From positions 79,145 to 143,144 of the forward strand of contig UCIT01000008.1 of the NCBI GenBank assembly GCA_900472625.1: a stretch of 64,000 nt of DNA, written 5' to 3'. The notes under the pieces were generated by a model, which searched no databases, had not been told where the DNA came from, and was given only the letters and a program-made list of their open reading frames with translations. Positions 26,084 to 34,772 of this stretch are shown in pieces (position 1 is the stretch's first letter; the number at the start of each line of letters is the position of its first letter). The position numbers and the translations under genes were made by a program. This DNA is from Hyphomicrobiales bacterium. Its GTDB lineage: Bacteria; Pseudomonadota; Alphaproteobacteria; Rhizobiales; Rhizobiaceae.

Positions 26084-28039
26084 GTGACGCCTGCCCACAT
26101 GTATTGGCTGGCCATGATCCTCGCGCTTACCTTATGCGTCCTGGGGCAGCTGAGATACGTCGCACCGGATCGTCTTCTTGAGGCGTTCCTCTATCCGGAC
26201 AGCACCTCATTCGGCCAGGCCTATGTTCATTTCTCCCTTCTTCCACGCATGGCGGTTGCTGTGCTTGCCGGAACGACTCTAGGCTTTACAGGCACGATCT
26301 TTCAGCAAATCCTGAAAAACCCACTGGCGGAGCCATCGACGCTCGGCGTTCTCTCCGGCGCTCAACTGGCCATTACGATCGTGTCCCTTTCTCTTGCCAG
26401 CGTCTCTGCCGAACAGCGCGAACTCGCTGGCGTGGTGGGCGCTTTGGCTGCAGTCGCGCTCGTTTGCGGCCTTTCGTTCCGGAGCGGGTTTGCCCCGGTG
26501 ACCCTGCTCCTGTCAGGAATGATCGTCAGCTTTGCGGCCGGCTCAGCCTCGGTGATCATGGCGCTGTTCCATCACGAGTACTTGCGCAGCGTATTCATCT
26601 GGGGAAGCGGTTCGCTTATCCAGAACGACTTCTCCAACGCCGGCGCGCTTTGGTGGCGAATCCTGGTACTCGTTCCTGCGCTCCTGATATTCATCCGACC
26701 GCTCGCCATCGCCGGTCTTGATGACGCCAATGCGCGAAGCCTTGGAATATCTCCTTCGAAGTTGCGCCTGACGGTGCTGTTTCTGGCGACGGTACTGTCT
26801 GCGATGGTCGTGGCCCGGATAGGCGTGATCGCCTTCATTGGCTTGGCGGCTCCTCACATCGCACGCATGTGCGGTGCTCGTACCTTGCCGCAACGACTTC
26901 TCTGGGGAGCGTTGATCGGCGGTGCGTTGTTGCTACTGGCTGATGGTATCGTGCTGATCATCACGCCCTATCTGGGAGAAGTACCGACAGGAACGATCAC
27001 GGCGCTCGCCGGTGCGCTCGCAATGCTGTTCATGCTGCGCGAGGTGCCTGCAGCTCCATTTCAGGGAACTTCCGACAGTGCCCTGCGACCGATGGCCACT
27101 ATCACGCGAAAACGTGCGCTGCCGTTGTTGGTCGTGCTGATGATCCTGGTTGTGGGCCTCTCGCTGACGGAACATGTCTCCTCGAGCAATATTGACATGT
27201 CGGTCCTGGTGAACGGCCGTTGGCCGCGTGTCCTGACATCGGCGTCTGCCGGCGCCATGCTGGCTCTGTCAGGAGCTGTGCTGCAGGCTGTTGCCAGAAA
27301 CCCCATGGCAAGTCCGGAAGGACTCGGCGTAAGCGGTGGTGCTGGCTTGGGCATAATCGCTGCCCTGTTTCTCGGCGGCATGAGTTCACCGGTGATGCCA
27401 TTGGCAGGCGGCATCATTGGCGCACTGATTGCTCTGGCCATCATTCTCTTCGTCGCCAAGCGTCACAGTTTTGCGCCTGGCCCGGTCATGCTCGCAGGTG
27501 TCGCTGTCGGCGCGTTGGTCACCTCGGTCATTTCCGTCATCGTTGCCAGTGGCGATCCGCGCGCAACATACGTCTTGGCATGGACGATGGGGCCTACTTT
27601 TCGTGCCACAGGTCTCGTCGCAATCATCGCCGCTCTTATTGCGATCGTGGCGCTTCTGCTTACACCCCTTTTCTGCCGCTGGATCGAAATCCTGCCAATG
27701 GGGGATTCGCTCGCGCGGTCGATCGGCGTGAACACCGTCCGCGTACGCGCCACGCTTCTATTGTTTTCCGCAACGTTAACTGCTGCCGCCACACTCATTG
27801 TCGGGCCACTGAGCTTCGTCGGCCTGATGGCACCGCACATAGCTCGCATGTCCCGTCCACGCGGACCCGGCTCGTTTATGCTGATGTCGAGTATCATCGG
27901 TGGACTGCTGATGATGCTCGCGGACTGGATCGGCCGACGCGTCGATTTTCCGTACGAAATCCCAGCAGGGGTTCTCGCGTCATTTATTGGATGCCCTTAC
28001 TTTATCTTCCTGGCTTTCCGTCACGGAGCCAAAAGATAG
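26084..28039 (+). CDS. fhuB: Double-length iron-hydroxamate ABC permease
   Basis: About 651 residues from a GTG with AGGAA upstream. It is a tandem duplication of the FecCD permease unit, as in FhuB: each half carries an ATPase contact loop, first GLAAPHIARMCG and later GLMAPHIARMSRP. About 20 membrane helices are expected. No matching ATPase gene follows within the window, although fhuC normally accompanies fhuB and fhuD. A shared ATPase elsewhere in the genome may serve it. Confidence 0.92.
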   Translation: MTPAHMYWLAMILALTLCVLGQLRYVAPDRLLEAFLYPDSTSFGQAYVHFSLLPRMAVAVLAGTTLGFTGTIFQQILKNPLAEPSTLGVLSGAQLAITIVSLSLASVSAEQRELAGVVGALAAVALVCGLSFRSGFAPVTLLLSGMIVSFAAGSASVIMALFHHEYLRSVFIWGSGSLIQNDFSNAGALWWRILVLVPALLIFIRPLAIAGLDDANARSLGISPSKLRLTVLFLATVLSAMVVARIGVIAFIGLAAPHIARMCGARTLPQRLLWGALIGGALLLLADGIVLIITPYLGEVPTGTITALAGALAMLFMLREVPAAPFQGTSDSALRPMATITRKRALPLLVVLMILVVGLSLTEHVSSSNIDMSVLVNGRWPRVLTSASAGAMLALSGAVLQAVARNPMASPEGLGVSGGAGLGIIAALFLGGMSSPVMPLAGGIIGALIALAIILFVAKRHSFAPGPVMLAGVAVGALVTSVISVIVASGDPRATYVLAWTMGPTFRATGLVAIIAALIAIVALLLTPLFCRWIEILPMGDSLARSIGVNTVRVRATLLLFSATLTAAATLIVGPLSFVGLMAPHIARMSRPRGPGSFMLMSSIIGGLLMMLADWIGRRVDFPYEIPAGVLASFIGCPYFIFLAFRHGAKR

Positions 28040-28345
28040 GTGGTTGGCGAGGCCGCAACACTAGCCAGCCGGCGTCGGCTTTCCCGCCGTGAACGGATGT
28101 GAACCCCTGACCACTTGGGGCAGTTGACACCAAGGCGCTGAATACAGTTCATAAAATCCATCGAGATCGAAAGAAGGCGCATTGGCCGACACGTCTTTGT
28201 GGAATCAAGCGATTACCCTTGGCGTTGCGCTACTTGGCCCCGGCCTTGGCGTCTTGAATACGTGGCAGATTGTCAACGCAGGTAACCACCCGGTTTCTGG
28301 CCGACGACGTTAGACGCCCCGAGGAGCCGCGCAAAAGACACCGGA
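28040..28345. other. Intergenic, no gene seen
   Basis: About 300 bp after fhuB. A short hairpin AGCCG-GCGT-CGGCT followed by TT at 28067-28082 could be a weak terminator. No ATPase coding sequence is present here in any frame. Confidence 0.4.
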
Positions 28346-28586
28346 TTGCCTCAAAAATTGCCTGAGCCAAATGCCCCGGTCATTCTTGACAGGGCGATCA
28401 TTCAACGCATCGTCGCATTTTCGATTGGGAATTATTCCGGATCTTGCGCCTGTCCGTATAGCACTGATCGTGGCGGCCGCAGATGCGGAAGCCGCACTGC
28501 CTACTCAAAACCCGGCGGCTATGCCCCCGATTTGCTATCCTCAAGACGTAACCACGGCGATGATTGAAGCGTTTCGTCGGCAATAA
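28346..28586 (+). pseudogene. Small cysteine-rich protein with one-base frameshift
   Basis: Frame 1 reads IIQRIVAFSIGNYSGSCACP, then YSTDRGGRRCGSRTAYSKPG and GYAP. After a run of five C (28524-28528) the coding sense moves to another frame, which gives APICYPQDVTTAMIEAFRRQ and a stop. Joined, this is a small rhizobial family with a C-x-CPY---R-GR-CG-RSAYS-PGG--P-CY pattern whose function is unknown. Removing one C restores the frame. The start is uncertain (TTG chosen). Confidence 0.65.
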
Positions 28587-28697
28587 AGCTGTTGCGGCTC
28601 GTTCCAGATATCGTCGCCGGCGATTCCCTGCTGATAAAGAGGTGTGAACGTGATGCGCGGAGGTTGAACACCCTATGCCGTCCGGCGCAGGCCGATG

Positions 28698-29748
28698 TTA
28701 TCTATCGAGAACGCCAACCATTCGATTGACGGCGTCCCAATATTCCTTGTGCATGATCTCGGCTGCATCTGAGATCGCCGACTTCCAGGCAGGCCCGCGA
28801 TCCCATGCTTCCTCCAAGGCATCAGCAAGCGACGGCCCATGACCTGTCACCGGCAGGGCATCGAATAGCATGCCTGCCTGTCTTAGATCCTTATCCCGTT
28901 TAGCCTGGCCGCCAGCGTCGTTTTGGCGGCGACCGGCGATGATCAGCTTATGTACTGCATATCTGCAAGGATCGGGGATGACCACCGAGATACCAGCACC
29001 ATGTAGCAGGATCGAACGAACGGGATCACGGATCAAGAAATCCATAAATCTTAGCGACTCGGCCGAGGCGCCGCCGAGAGCCGGTATGTCCGAATATTCT
29101 TCCGCTCCCCTGTTCGTCGTCAGGAATTCGACACGGCAGCCGGTTTGATTCCAGAAGGCGTGATATCGAGGACTACCGCTGATGTGCGGCACGGCCCGGA
29201 ATGGAGGATCAAGCTCATTGAGGAGATCAAGAATCGGCGGCAGTGAATCCGCCACTTCGGCGGAGATCGCAAAATCCTGGGCTAGGTCCGCATCTCCTGT
29301 CAGGATCGCTGCCGATGGCAGACGGATGCCAAGATATGCCGAGTAGCATTGAAAGGCGACAGTGCCGACGAGGATTCCCGCGCAGCCGGAAGATACCTGC
29401 CTTGGCGAGCGCTTGTATGACATCGCCGGTAAAGCGATCGGCCGCGATTAAACCGGCTTCCCTCGTCAGCGTCGAAACGAACTTGCGGCGAGCCTTATAG
29501 TCCGACTTCTCACCCTTGAATGTCTCGACACGTTCCGCGATCAGGGGATCGTCGGCCGGCCCGACATAGCGGCGCCTTTGCCTGCCCTCACCATCGGGCT
29601 GGTCAAAATACCAATAACGTCGCCCATCGACTGCGACAGGCACGAACCTACCTGACGGAGGGAAGTCCTCTGCCCAGTCGTCATCAAATGCTCGTTGCTG
29701 AAGTTCCGCGACCATAGTTCGGAACATGAGATCAATTTGCTTGATCAC
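28698..29748 (-). pseudogene. GSU2403-type nucleotidyltransferase fold protein, frameshifted
   Basis: The first part (from MIKQIDLMFRTMVAEL) reads to ALAKAGIFRLRG. There one extra base near 29376 breaks the frame. The second part continues as ILVGTVAFQCYSAYLGIRLP, with the nucleotidyltransferase-like TGDADLAQDFAI, and on to a normal end (YWDAVNRMVGVLDR). Together about 345 residues, the normal size of this family. Related nucleotidyltransferases occur in toxin-antitoxin or phage-defence settings, and hipBA lies next to it. Both halves are otherwise well preserved, so the break is recent or a sequence error. Confidence 0.75.
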
Positions 29749-30163
29749 GGCGACCTCTATATCGTTTTCACAGGTCTAGTATAGTCAGCTGTGATAGCAA
29801 GGCGCAGGGGCTTGCAGGACTGAAAGATGTCGAAAGAAAATCTAGAAAAGATGTCGCGCTAGCAACACGGCAACGAAGTACCTTGTTTAAAATCCGCTTG
29901 ACCCGATGCAAGCGATTAGACAACGGATCAGGACCAGCGACCCTACAAAAGGAAGCACCCAGGATTTGACTCATTTAGCCCAAGAAATCCAATCTTGTTC
30001 GAGCGCCACTCCTAAACTGGCGCCCGCATTTCAACAATTCCAACTTGCAGTTAGCAGACGCACGATCACTAGGGCTGGCGACCATGGCTTACGAAGAAGC
30101 CGCCGTTGGGCCGTCGCTACCGATCAAGGCCGAGCGACCTGCGCTTAGCAGGTCTGCATGCGA
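29749..30163. other. Intergenic upstream of hipB
   Basis: About 415 bp between the divergent nucleotidyltransferase and hipB. The right end leads into the operator array. The remainder shows no coding sense in any frame and no obvious repeat. Confidence 0.4.
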
Positions 30164-30175
30164 GCGGAATTCCGT
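30164..30175. promoter_or_regulatory. HipB operator-like palindrome, site 1
   Basis: GCGGAATTCCGT, an inverted repeat with one end mismatch. First of four near-identical sites that precede hipB, with start-to-start spacings of 30, 35 and 30 bp. Confidence 0.75.
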
Positions 30176-30193
30176 ACCATTTCAAAATAAGTT

Positions 30194-30205
30194 GCGGAAT
30201 TCCGT
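30194..30205. promoter_or_regulatory. HipB operator-like palindrome, site 2
   Basis: GCGGAATTCCGT, identical to site 1. About three helical turns from it. Confidence 0.75.
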
Positions 30206-30228
30206 TTGTATGTGTAAAAGGTATATAT

Positions 30229-30240
30229 GCGGATTTCCGC
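30229..30240. promoter_or_regulatory. HipB operator-like palindrome, site 3
   Basis: GCGGATTTCCGC, one central change from the perfect palindrome. It follows GGTATATAT, which could be the promoter -10 region. Confidence 0.75.
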
Positions 30241-30258
30241 ATTATCTTCATAATGAAA

Positions 30259-30270
30259 GCGGAATTCCGC
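30259..30270. promoter_or_regulatory. HipB operator-like palindrome, site 4
   Basis: GCGGAATTCCGC, a perfect 12-bp palindrome that directly abuts the preferred hipB ATG. It covers the ribosome-binding region, so bound HipB would also block the transcript start area. Confidence 0.75.
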
Positions 30271-30618
30271 ATGATCACTACTATATTTCAATCATTGGGT
30301 GCACAACTCCTCGCCGTTCGGAAAAAGCGTAAATTAAGCCAACCGGCGCTGGCTGAGCGACTTGGCCGCAATCGTGCCCGCATATCAGAACTGGAACGTG
30401 ACCTTGCCAATAATCGTTTGGGCAGGGACCGTCTGACTCTGTTTGCCGAACTCTGCGATACGCTTGATCTCGTCCCCGTTCTGATCCCGAAATCACGCAT
30501 GGAAAGCGTGCGACTGCTGGTCGATGACATACCTGCTCCAAGACATTCGACCGAGGTTCCTAGAGCTTTCGACGAGCTTTTCATCGACCTCGACGAAGAG
30601 GAGATAAAGGAAGGGTAA
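30271..30618 (+). CDS. hipB: HipB-like XRE antitoxin/repressor
   Basis: 115 residues from MITTIFQSLGAQLLAV. An ATG six codons upstream lies inside operator 4 and is the alternative. The Cro/C1 HTH is LSQPALAERLGRNRARISEL (about 23-42). The C-terminal tail is acidic (ELFIDLDEEEIKEG). It neutralises HipA and represses the operon through the four upstream palindromes. Its stop codon shares a base with the hipA ATG. Confidence 0.9.
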   Translation: MITTIFQSLGAQLLAVRKKRKLSQPALAERLGRNRARISELERDLANNRLGRDRLTLFAELCDTLDLVPVLIPKSRMESVRLLVDDIPAPRHSTEVPRAFDELFIDLDEEEIKEG

Positions 30619-31910
30619 TGGCGAAAGCAGCGGCGGTTCTCGGCGTCTTCATGCTCGACGAAAAAGGACGGTCCATGCGGGCCGGGACCCTGACGCGTGA
30701 CGCTGATGGGGCGGTGTCATTCGTTGTTGCGGAAAGCTTCCTACGGGACGCGGCGAGGCCAATCCTCAGTCTCGGCTGGTATGATCCCGATTCCGACCAA
30801 GGGACATGCGAAAGACTTTCCTCGCGGCGAGACAAAATCGGGCTGCACGGAAGGTTACCGCCTTGGTTTTCCGGGCTTCTGCCGGAAGGAGCCCTACGTG
30901 ACCTGGTGATGACGGAGATGGGTCCGGGCGACCACGACGAATTCGACGTGCTGACCCGCCTCGGAGCGGACTTGCCCGGCGCGGTCTTCATTGTCCCGGA
31001 GACCGACATACCGGCGTCGGCGGGACCACTGGATCTTGGAAAGGTTCATGGCTTCAAGGCGCCGCTTCCCGAAGGCGCAGTGAAATTCTCGCTAGCAGGC
31101 GTCCAGCTAAAATTTACCGGCAATCTGAATGGCGACCGTCTGACAGCTCCAGCCCGGGGAGAGACTGGCCGTAGCATCATCAAGCTGGGCAGCGAACGTC
31201 TTCCCAATCTTCCCGACGCTGAATTTGCCGCCATGCAGATGGCGAGCGCCATTGGCGTCAGAACCGCGCCGTGCCGGCTCATCTCTCGCGACGCGATCCG
31301 GGACATACCAGCCGAATTGCTGCAGCATGGCGAAAACGTGCTTGTCGTCGATAGGTTCGACAGGGTTGCCGACGGCCGCATCCATATCGAGGACGCCGGC
31401 CAAGTGCTCGGCGCTGTAGGTGACCGCAAATATACGATGGGTACGACCGAGACTGTCATCAACATGATTCGCCGTTTCAGTACCGATAACCGTGACGACG
31501 TTCTGGAAGCCGTTAGGCGTATAGTCGCCGACGTGCTTTTAGGAAATGGCGACAATCACCTGAAGAACTGGTCCTTCTATTTCCCGCAGCCCGGCCAGAT
31601 TAGGCTTTCGCCCGCCTACGATATCGTGCCGACCGTCCTGTATGTCCCTCAAGACGAGATGGCGTTGCGCTTCGTCAGGACGCATAATTTCGATGCAGTC
31701 AATTTGCATCGCTTCGAACGGGTTGCGAGCTTTATAGGCCTCGAACCAAAGCTCATCACGCGCGAAGTCGAGCATGCCGTCCGACAAGCCCTGGAAACTT
31801 GGCCAAAGATTACCCCCGGTCTTTTGGGATCTGACGCTTCGGATCGGATCCTGAGGCGGCTCAACACGTTGACGCTTGTCCATGAGGTCCGTCTAAGGAT
31901 CGGACAGTGA
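30618..31910 (+). CDS. hipA: HipA-like serine/threonine kinase toxin
   Basis: 430 residues, normal HipA size. HipA N-terminal domain, then the kinase: P-loop-like VKFSLAGVQLKF, catalytic loop NGDNHLKNWSF (Asp and Asn present) and the metal-binding Asp in LSPAYDIVP. All catalytic residues appear intact. HipA kinases phosphorylate aminoacyl-tRNA synthetases and induce dormancy. It is translationally coupled to hipB. Confidence 0.93.
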   Translation: MAKAAAVLGVFMLDEKGRSMRAGTLTRDADGAVSFVVAESFLRDAARPILSLGWYDPDSDQGTCERLSSRRDKIGLHGRLPPWFSGLLPEGALRDLVMTEMGPGDHDEFDVLTRLGADLPGAVFIVPETDIPASAGPLDLGKVHGFKAPLPEGAVKFSLAGVQLKFTGNLNGDRLTAPARGETGRSIIKLGSERLPNLPDAEFAAMQMASAIGVRTAPCRLISRDAIRDIPAELLQHGENVLVVDRFDRVADGRIHIEDAGQVLGAVGDRKYTMGTTETVINMIRRFSTDNRDDVLEAVRRIVADVLLGNGDNHLKNWSFYFPQPGQIRLSPAYDIVPTVLYVPQDEMALRFVRTHNFDAVNLHRFERVASFIGLEPKLITREVEHAVRQALETWPKITPGLLGSDASDRILRRLNTLTLVHEVRLRIGQ

Positions 31911-32255
31911 TGGAGGCCCGTAGATCGCGGTAGCCATGATGGATGCGCAGCCTCTCAGCTGAGTAAACGCCCTTGATGTCAACGGCGTGGAGGCCTAATG
32001 GCGCTCTTGACAATTTGATCTGATCGCTTGCGTTCGTATGTCCGGCCTTTCGTGGCGTTCGCACATGAACGCTGGCCAAGATGGTTTCCGCAACACAGGT
32101 GCCAAACATCAAGACGGTTTGAGGGGCCAATGGGATCTTCGGAGTATTCTGTGTCTCGGATCGATCGATCACACCATCTGCTATTATCTTGCAAGTTGTA
32201 GTATCGCAAACACGTGGCGAAGATCAGGACGGCTTGGCTGCTTGCGTCCCCATCT
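31911..32255. other. Intergenic, no gene seen
   Basis: About 345 bp between hipA and the IS110 remnant, which converge. Only short unrecognised frames are present. It may include insertion-sequence end material that has lost recognisable features. Confidence 0.35.
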
Positions 32256-32771
32256 TCATGCAGCGAATCCCGGTATGGCCGGTCCTGATTTTGCGCTGTC
32301 TGTCTGTCCCGAGACCATGAGTTTCCAAGCTATGCGCGCCATCTTGTTGGCGAGTGCGACAGCTGCCAATTTGGGCGGCTTTCGCGTGAGCAGTTCCGCT
32401 AGCCATCGAGAAGCCTTACCGGACCGCCGCGCTTGATGAATGACAGCTGTTGCTCCAGCCACCAAGACGGCACGCAGAGCTTCGTCGCCGGCTCGCGTGA
32501 TACCACCGAGCCGCAGCTTGCCGCCGGTCGAGTGATCTTTTGGCGTCAACCCTATCCAGGCTGCGAACTGACGGCCGGATTGAAAGAGCTCCGGAGCGGG
32601 CAAGAGAGCCGAACCAATTGGGCCAATACCGGGAATGGTGTTGAGGCGTATGCTGCGTTCGTCGTTGCGCTGCCATGCCTTGACCTTGGCCTCCACATCC
32701 GCAATCTTTTTCTCCAGTTCAGCGTATTCCTCGGCCTGGCTTATGAACAATTCCTGCGCGAGCTCTGGCAC
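32256..32771 (-). mobile_element. IS110/IS1111-type transposase remnant, C-terminal half
   Basis: 171 residues matching the Transposase_20 domain: LNTIPGIGPIGSALL, FAAWIGLTPKDHSTGGK, RLGGITRAGDEALR and the AIRIAWKLM-like end (MARIAWKLM). The N-terminal DEDD catalytic domain of about 150-180 residues is missing, so it cannot transpose. The 5' break is close to a small hairpin at 32783-32802. It sits at the edge of the two-component fragments and marks a rearrangement point. Confidence 0.85.
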
Positions 32772-32782
32772 GGTTTTCTACC

Positions 32783-32802
32783 CTGCACTACGAGTAGTGC
32801 AG
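32783..32802. repeat. 8-bp perfect inverted repeat next to the IS110 break
   Basis: CTGCACTA-CGAG-TAGTGCAG forms a perfect hairpin 12 bp from the truncated end of the transposase frame. It may be part of the original element or a sign of imprecise loss of its 5' part. Confidence 0.5.
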
Positions 32803-33084
32803 AGCTCTTGCACGGATACGAACCCGTTGACCTGTCCTGCTTCGATTGCCTAAGTGGACTGGAATGGTTACAATCAAGCGGCGGTGCTTCGAGAAAAGCT
32901 TGGGTTAAGGCAGTATACAGCAGTGCGACATAGAAGGCGCCTTTGAACTATTACGATCAGGTCAATACGTTTCGGACCGTGGAGAAGCCGCGAATAGTCT
33001 TTCGGTTATTTGCATTGCGGCGGCGTAGTCGACAAACTTGATGCCGCCTAAATCGCGGCCCGTCCAATTGCCGCTCTTCTCACC
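32803..33084. other. Intergenic, no gene seen
   Basis: About 280 bp between the IS110 break and the response-regulator fragment. No coding sense recognised. Confidence 0.35.
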
Positions 33085-33314
33085 TCATCTGGCATTGGCA
33101 GTTGGCTGCGCGCCTGAAAGCAGGCTTGCCATAACGTCGGTAATTGCCCGATGATCGTAAGGCTTCGAGAAGAACCGGCTTCCCACCGGCAGGCTGCTCT
33201 CTTCAAGGATTGCAGCCCCTGATGCGACGATCAGTTTAACAGGCGGCCATCGATTCCTGATGTAGTGCGACAGCTTGATGCCGTCCATGTTCCCCGGCAT
33301 CTGAACGTCGGTAA
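33085..33314 (-). pseudogene. Response regulator receiver domain, C-terminal fragment
   Basis: Reads FTDVQMPGNMDGIKLSHYIR, then NRWPPVKLIVASG and RFFSKPYDHRAITDVMASLL. The region around the phosphoacceptor Asp and the conserved Lys (KPYD) is present, but the first half of the CheY fold, including the acidic pocket, is missing. It resembles the intact single-domain regulator 300 bp away, so the two were probably duplicates. Confidence 0.75.
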
Positions 33315-33475
33315 ACTGCTCGCATGTCGGTGACGTCGGTTATGGCCACAAGCAGTCGAATGCGGTCGACATTACCGTCATCGAGTGTCTGCTCATTGAT
33401 GACCAGTTGCCGTATCTTCTGGTTAGGCCGTTTGAGATCGATTTCGTAGGCCTCGATTTCTCACCATAGCACGCC
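33315..33475 (-). pseudogene. PAS-region fragment of a sensor kinase
   Basis: The minus strand reads YEIDLKRPNQKIRQLVINEQ, then TLDDGNVDRIRLLVAITDVT and DMRA. This matches the PAS-to-HisKA linker of rhizobial HWE/HisKA_2 kinases. It runs straight into the receiver fragment in a different frame, so a deletion has joined the front of a kinase to the back of a response regulator. Confidence 0.6.
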
Positions 33476-33614
33476 TCATGGCTAGTTTCGTCAGATTAAA
33501 TGTATGGGCGCAAAATTAGGTAGCTACAGCATCGCAGCATTTGGTGCAGGGATTTCGGGCAGACAGCGTCTTCACCCGCATCACGCCGCTGGAACGATAG
33601 CCATTTCGCTTTGC

Positions 33615-33983
33615 TTAGCCGGCGGCCATCTCCCGGATGGCGCTCAGGACGCGGGAGTGATCATAGGGTTTGCTGAAGAACCGGCCTTGAACCGGCAGCT
33701 TGTCATCACTCAGCTGCCAATGTCCCGACGTCACGATGATCTGCACCGGTGGCCATCTATCCCGCACTGCCGCTGCAAGTTTCAATCCATCCATTGTTCC
33801 TGGCATGTCTATGTCAGTGAACATAACCTTGATGTCGTGGTTTGCATGGAGAATAGCAATTGCTTCATCGGCATCAGCCGCCTCGTGAACAGCGAACCCC
33901 TCATCCTCGAGCAACGTCGTGATGTCCATACGGATGAGAAATTCGTCTTCTACGACGAGCACCGTGATCCCATTACGCGCCAT
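33615..33983 (-). CDS. Single-domain response regulator (CheY-like)
   Basis: 122 residues, one complete receiver domain. VLVVEDEFLIRMD supplies the acidic pocket, MFTDIDMPG the phosphoacceptor Asp (about residue 56), IIVTSGH the Thr/Ser and FFSKPYD the Lys. There is no output domain. Such proteins in rhizobia work with HWE kinases; the nearest intact one is encoded at 35.2 kb. A hydrophobic open frame upstream (33973-34239) overlaps it but is not convincing. Confidence 0.9.
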   Translation of the reverse strand: MARNGITVLVVEDEFLIRMDITTLLEDEGFAVHEAADADEAIAILHANHDIKVMFTDIDMPGTMDGLKLAAAVRDRWPPVQIIVTSGHWQLSDDKLPVQGRFFSKPYDHSRVLSAIREMAAG

Positions 33984-34408
33984 CCCTCACCATCCCGCCC
34001 CTTTGTGTCGTTATGTCTTTTTTAAATATGTCGCACCAACGAGCCCAACGCGCCAAGCGACGTAATAATCCAAAAAAATAATATTGCATGTCGTTGCCGC
34101 TCAAGAGCCGAGTGGTCATGCCACCGATAGATCCGGAAGCAATCATTTCAATCACTCGCCACAGCAAGATGCCGAGGTGTAGGAGTTGGCTGTACATCCA
34201 TAGATAGATCTGCAGCGCAGCGAAACTAAAAGTTGACAAGAGACAGTCAAAGCCTTAGTCATATCGTTGTCGATATTTTGTTGCTGAGCTTTGGTTACCG
34301 CGCGATTGGCACCGCGCTTTTAACGAACCCTCCCTTTAAAACAATCGCTATCATCATCCGCAACGCGTTCGCGTGGCGGTCGTCGTTAATGCTATGAAAG
34401 GGTTCGTC
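33984..34408. other. Intergenic with cold-shock leader
   Basis: The right part is the long leader expected for a cold-shock mRNA. The left part has only a doubtful 88-codon minus-strand frame rich in Leu, Trp and Arg, with no family match. Confidence 0.4.
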
Positions 34409-34618
34409 ATGACCACTGGCACAGTTAAATGGTTCAATTCCACTAAAGGCTTCGGCTTCATTCAGCCTGACAACGGCGGCGCTGACGCCTTCGTTCACAT
34501 CTCCGCTGTCGAGCGCGCTGGAATGCGCGAAATCGTCGAAGGCCAGAAGATTGGTTTCGACCTCGAGCGCGACAACAAGTCGGGCAAGATGTCTGCCTGT
34601 AACCTGCAGACCGTATAA
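34409..34618 (+). CDS. cspA: CspA-family cold-shock protein (copy 1)
   Basis: 69 residues. Both RNA-binding motifs are present: KGFGFIQP (RNP1) and FVHISAV (RNP2). The ATG of MTTGTVKWF follows GAAAGGG; an in-frame ATG five codons earlier is possible. It is an OB-fold RNA chaperone. It is nearly identical to the second copy at 47.4 kb, differing at only a few positions (for example IGFDLE versus LGYELE). Confidence 0.95.
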   Translation: MTTGTVKWFNSTKGFGFIQPDNGGADAFVHISAVERAGMREIVEGQKIGFDLERDNKSGKMSACNLQTV

Positions 34619-34633
34619 TCGGTAACAGCTTTC

Positions 34634-34659
34634 CTTTGACCACGGATGTACTGGCACTG
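34634..34659 (+). repeat. 26-nt element downstream of cold-shock gene, copy 1
   Basis: CTTTGACCACGGATGTACTG plus GCACTG occurs 15 bp after the csp stop. The same 26 bases follow the other csp gene on the opposite strand. It is outside the coding region, so its conservation suggests a 3' untranslated function or a recent duplication boundary. Confidence 0.8.
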
Positions 34660-34683
34660 TCGAAAGCAAATTACCAAAGTGGG

Positions 34684-34710
34684 GTCAGGCAGATTGCCTG
34701 GCCTTTTTTT
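34684..34710 (+). terminator. Rho-independent terminator after cspA
   Basis: GTCAGGCA-GAT-TGCCTGGC forms an 8-bp stem (one G-T pair) followed by a run of seven T after one C. Confidence 0.8.
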
Positions 34711-34772
34711 GTGCCGGATGGCCACGCGGACCAGACTTGGCCGGCGATCGGTCTCAATAGAGAGAGGATCCC

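Noticed and set aside
29370..29385. Programmed frameshifting as an explanation for the nucleotidyltransferase break
   Set aside because: No slippery heptamer or following hairpin was seen at the break, and many other genes nearby have similar random indels.
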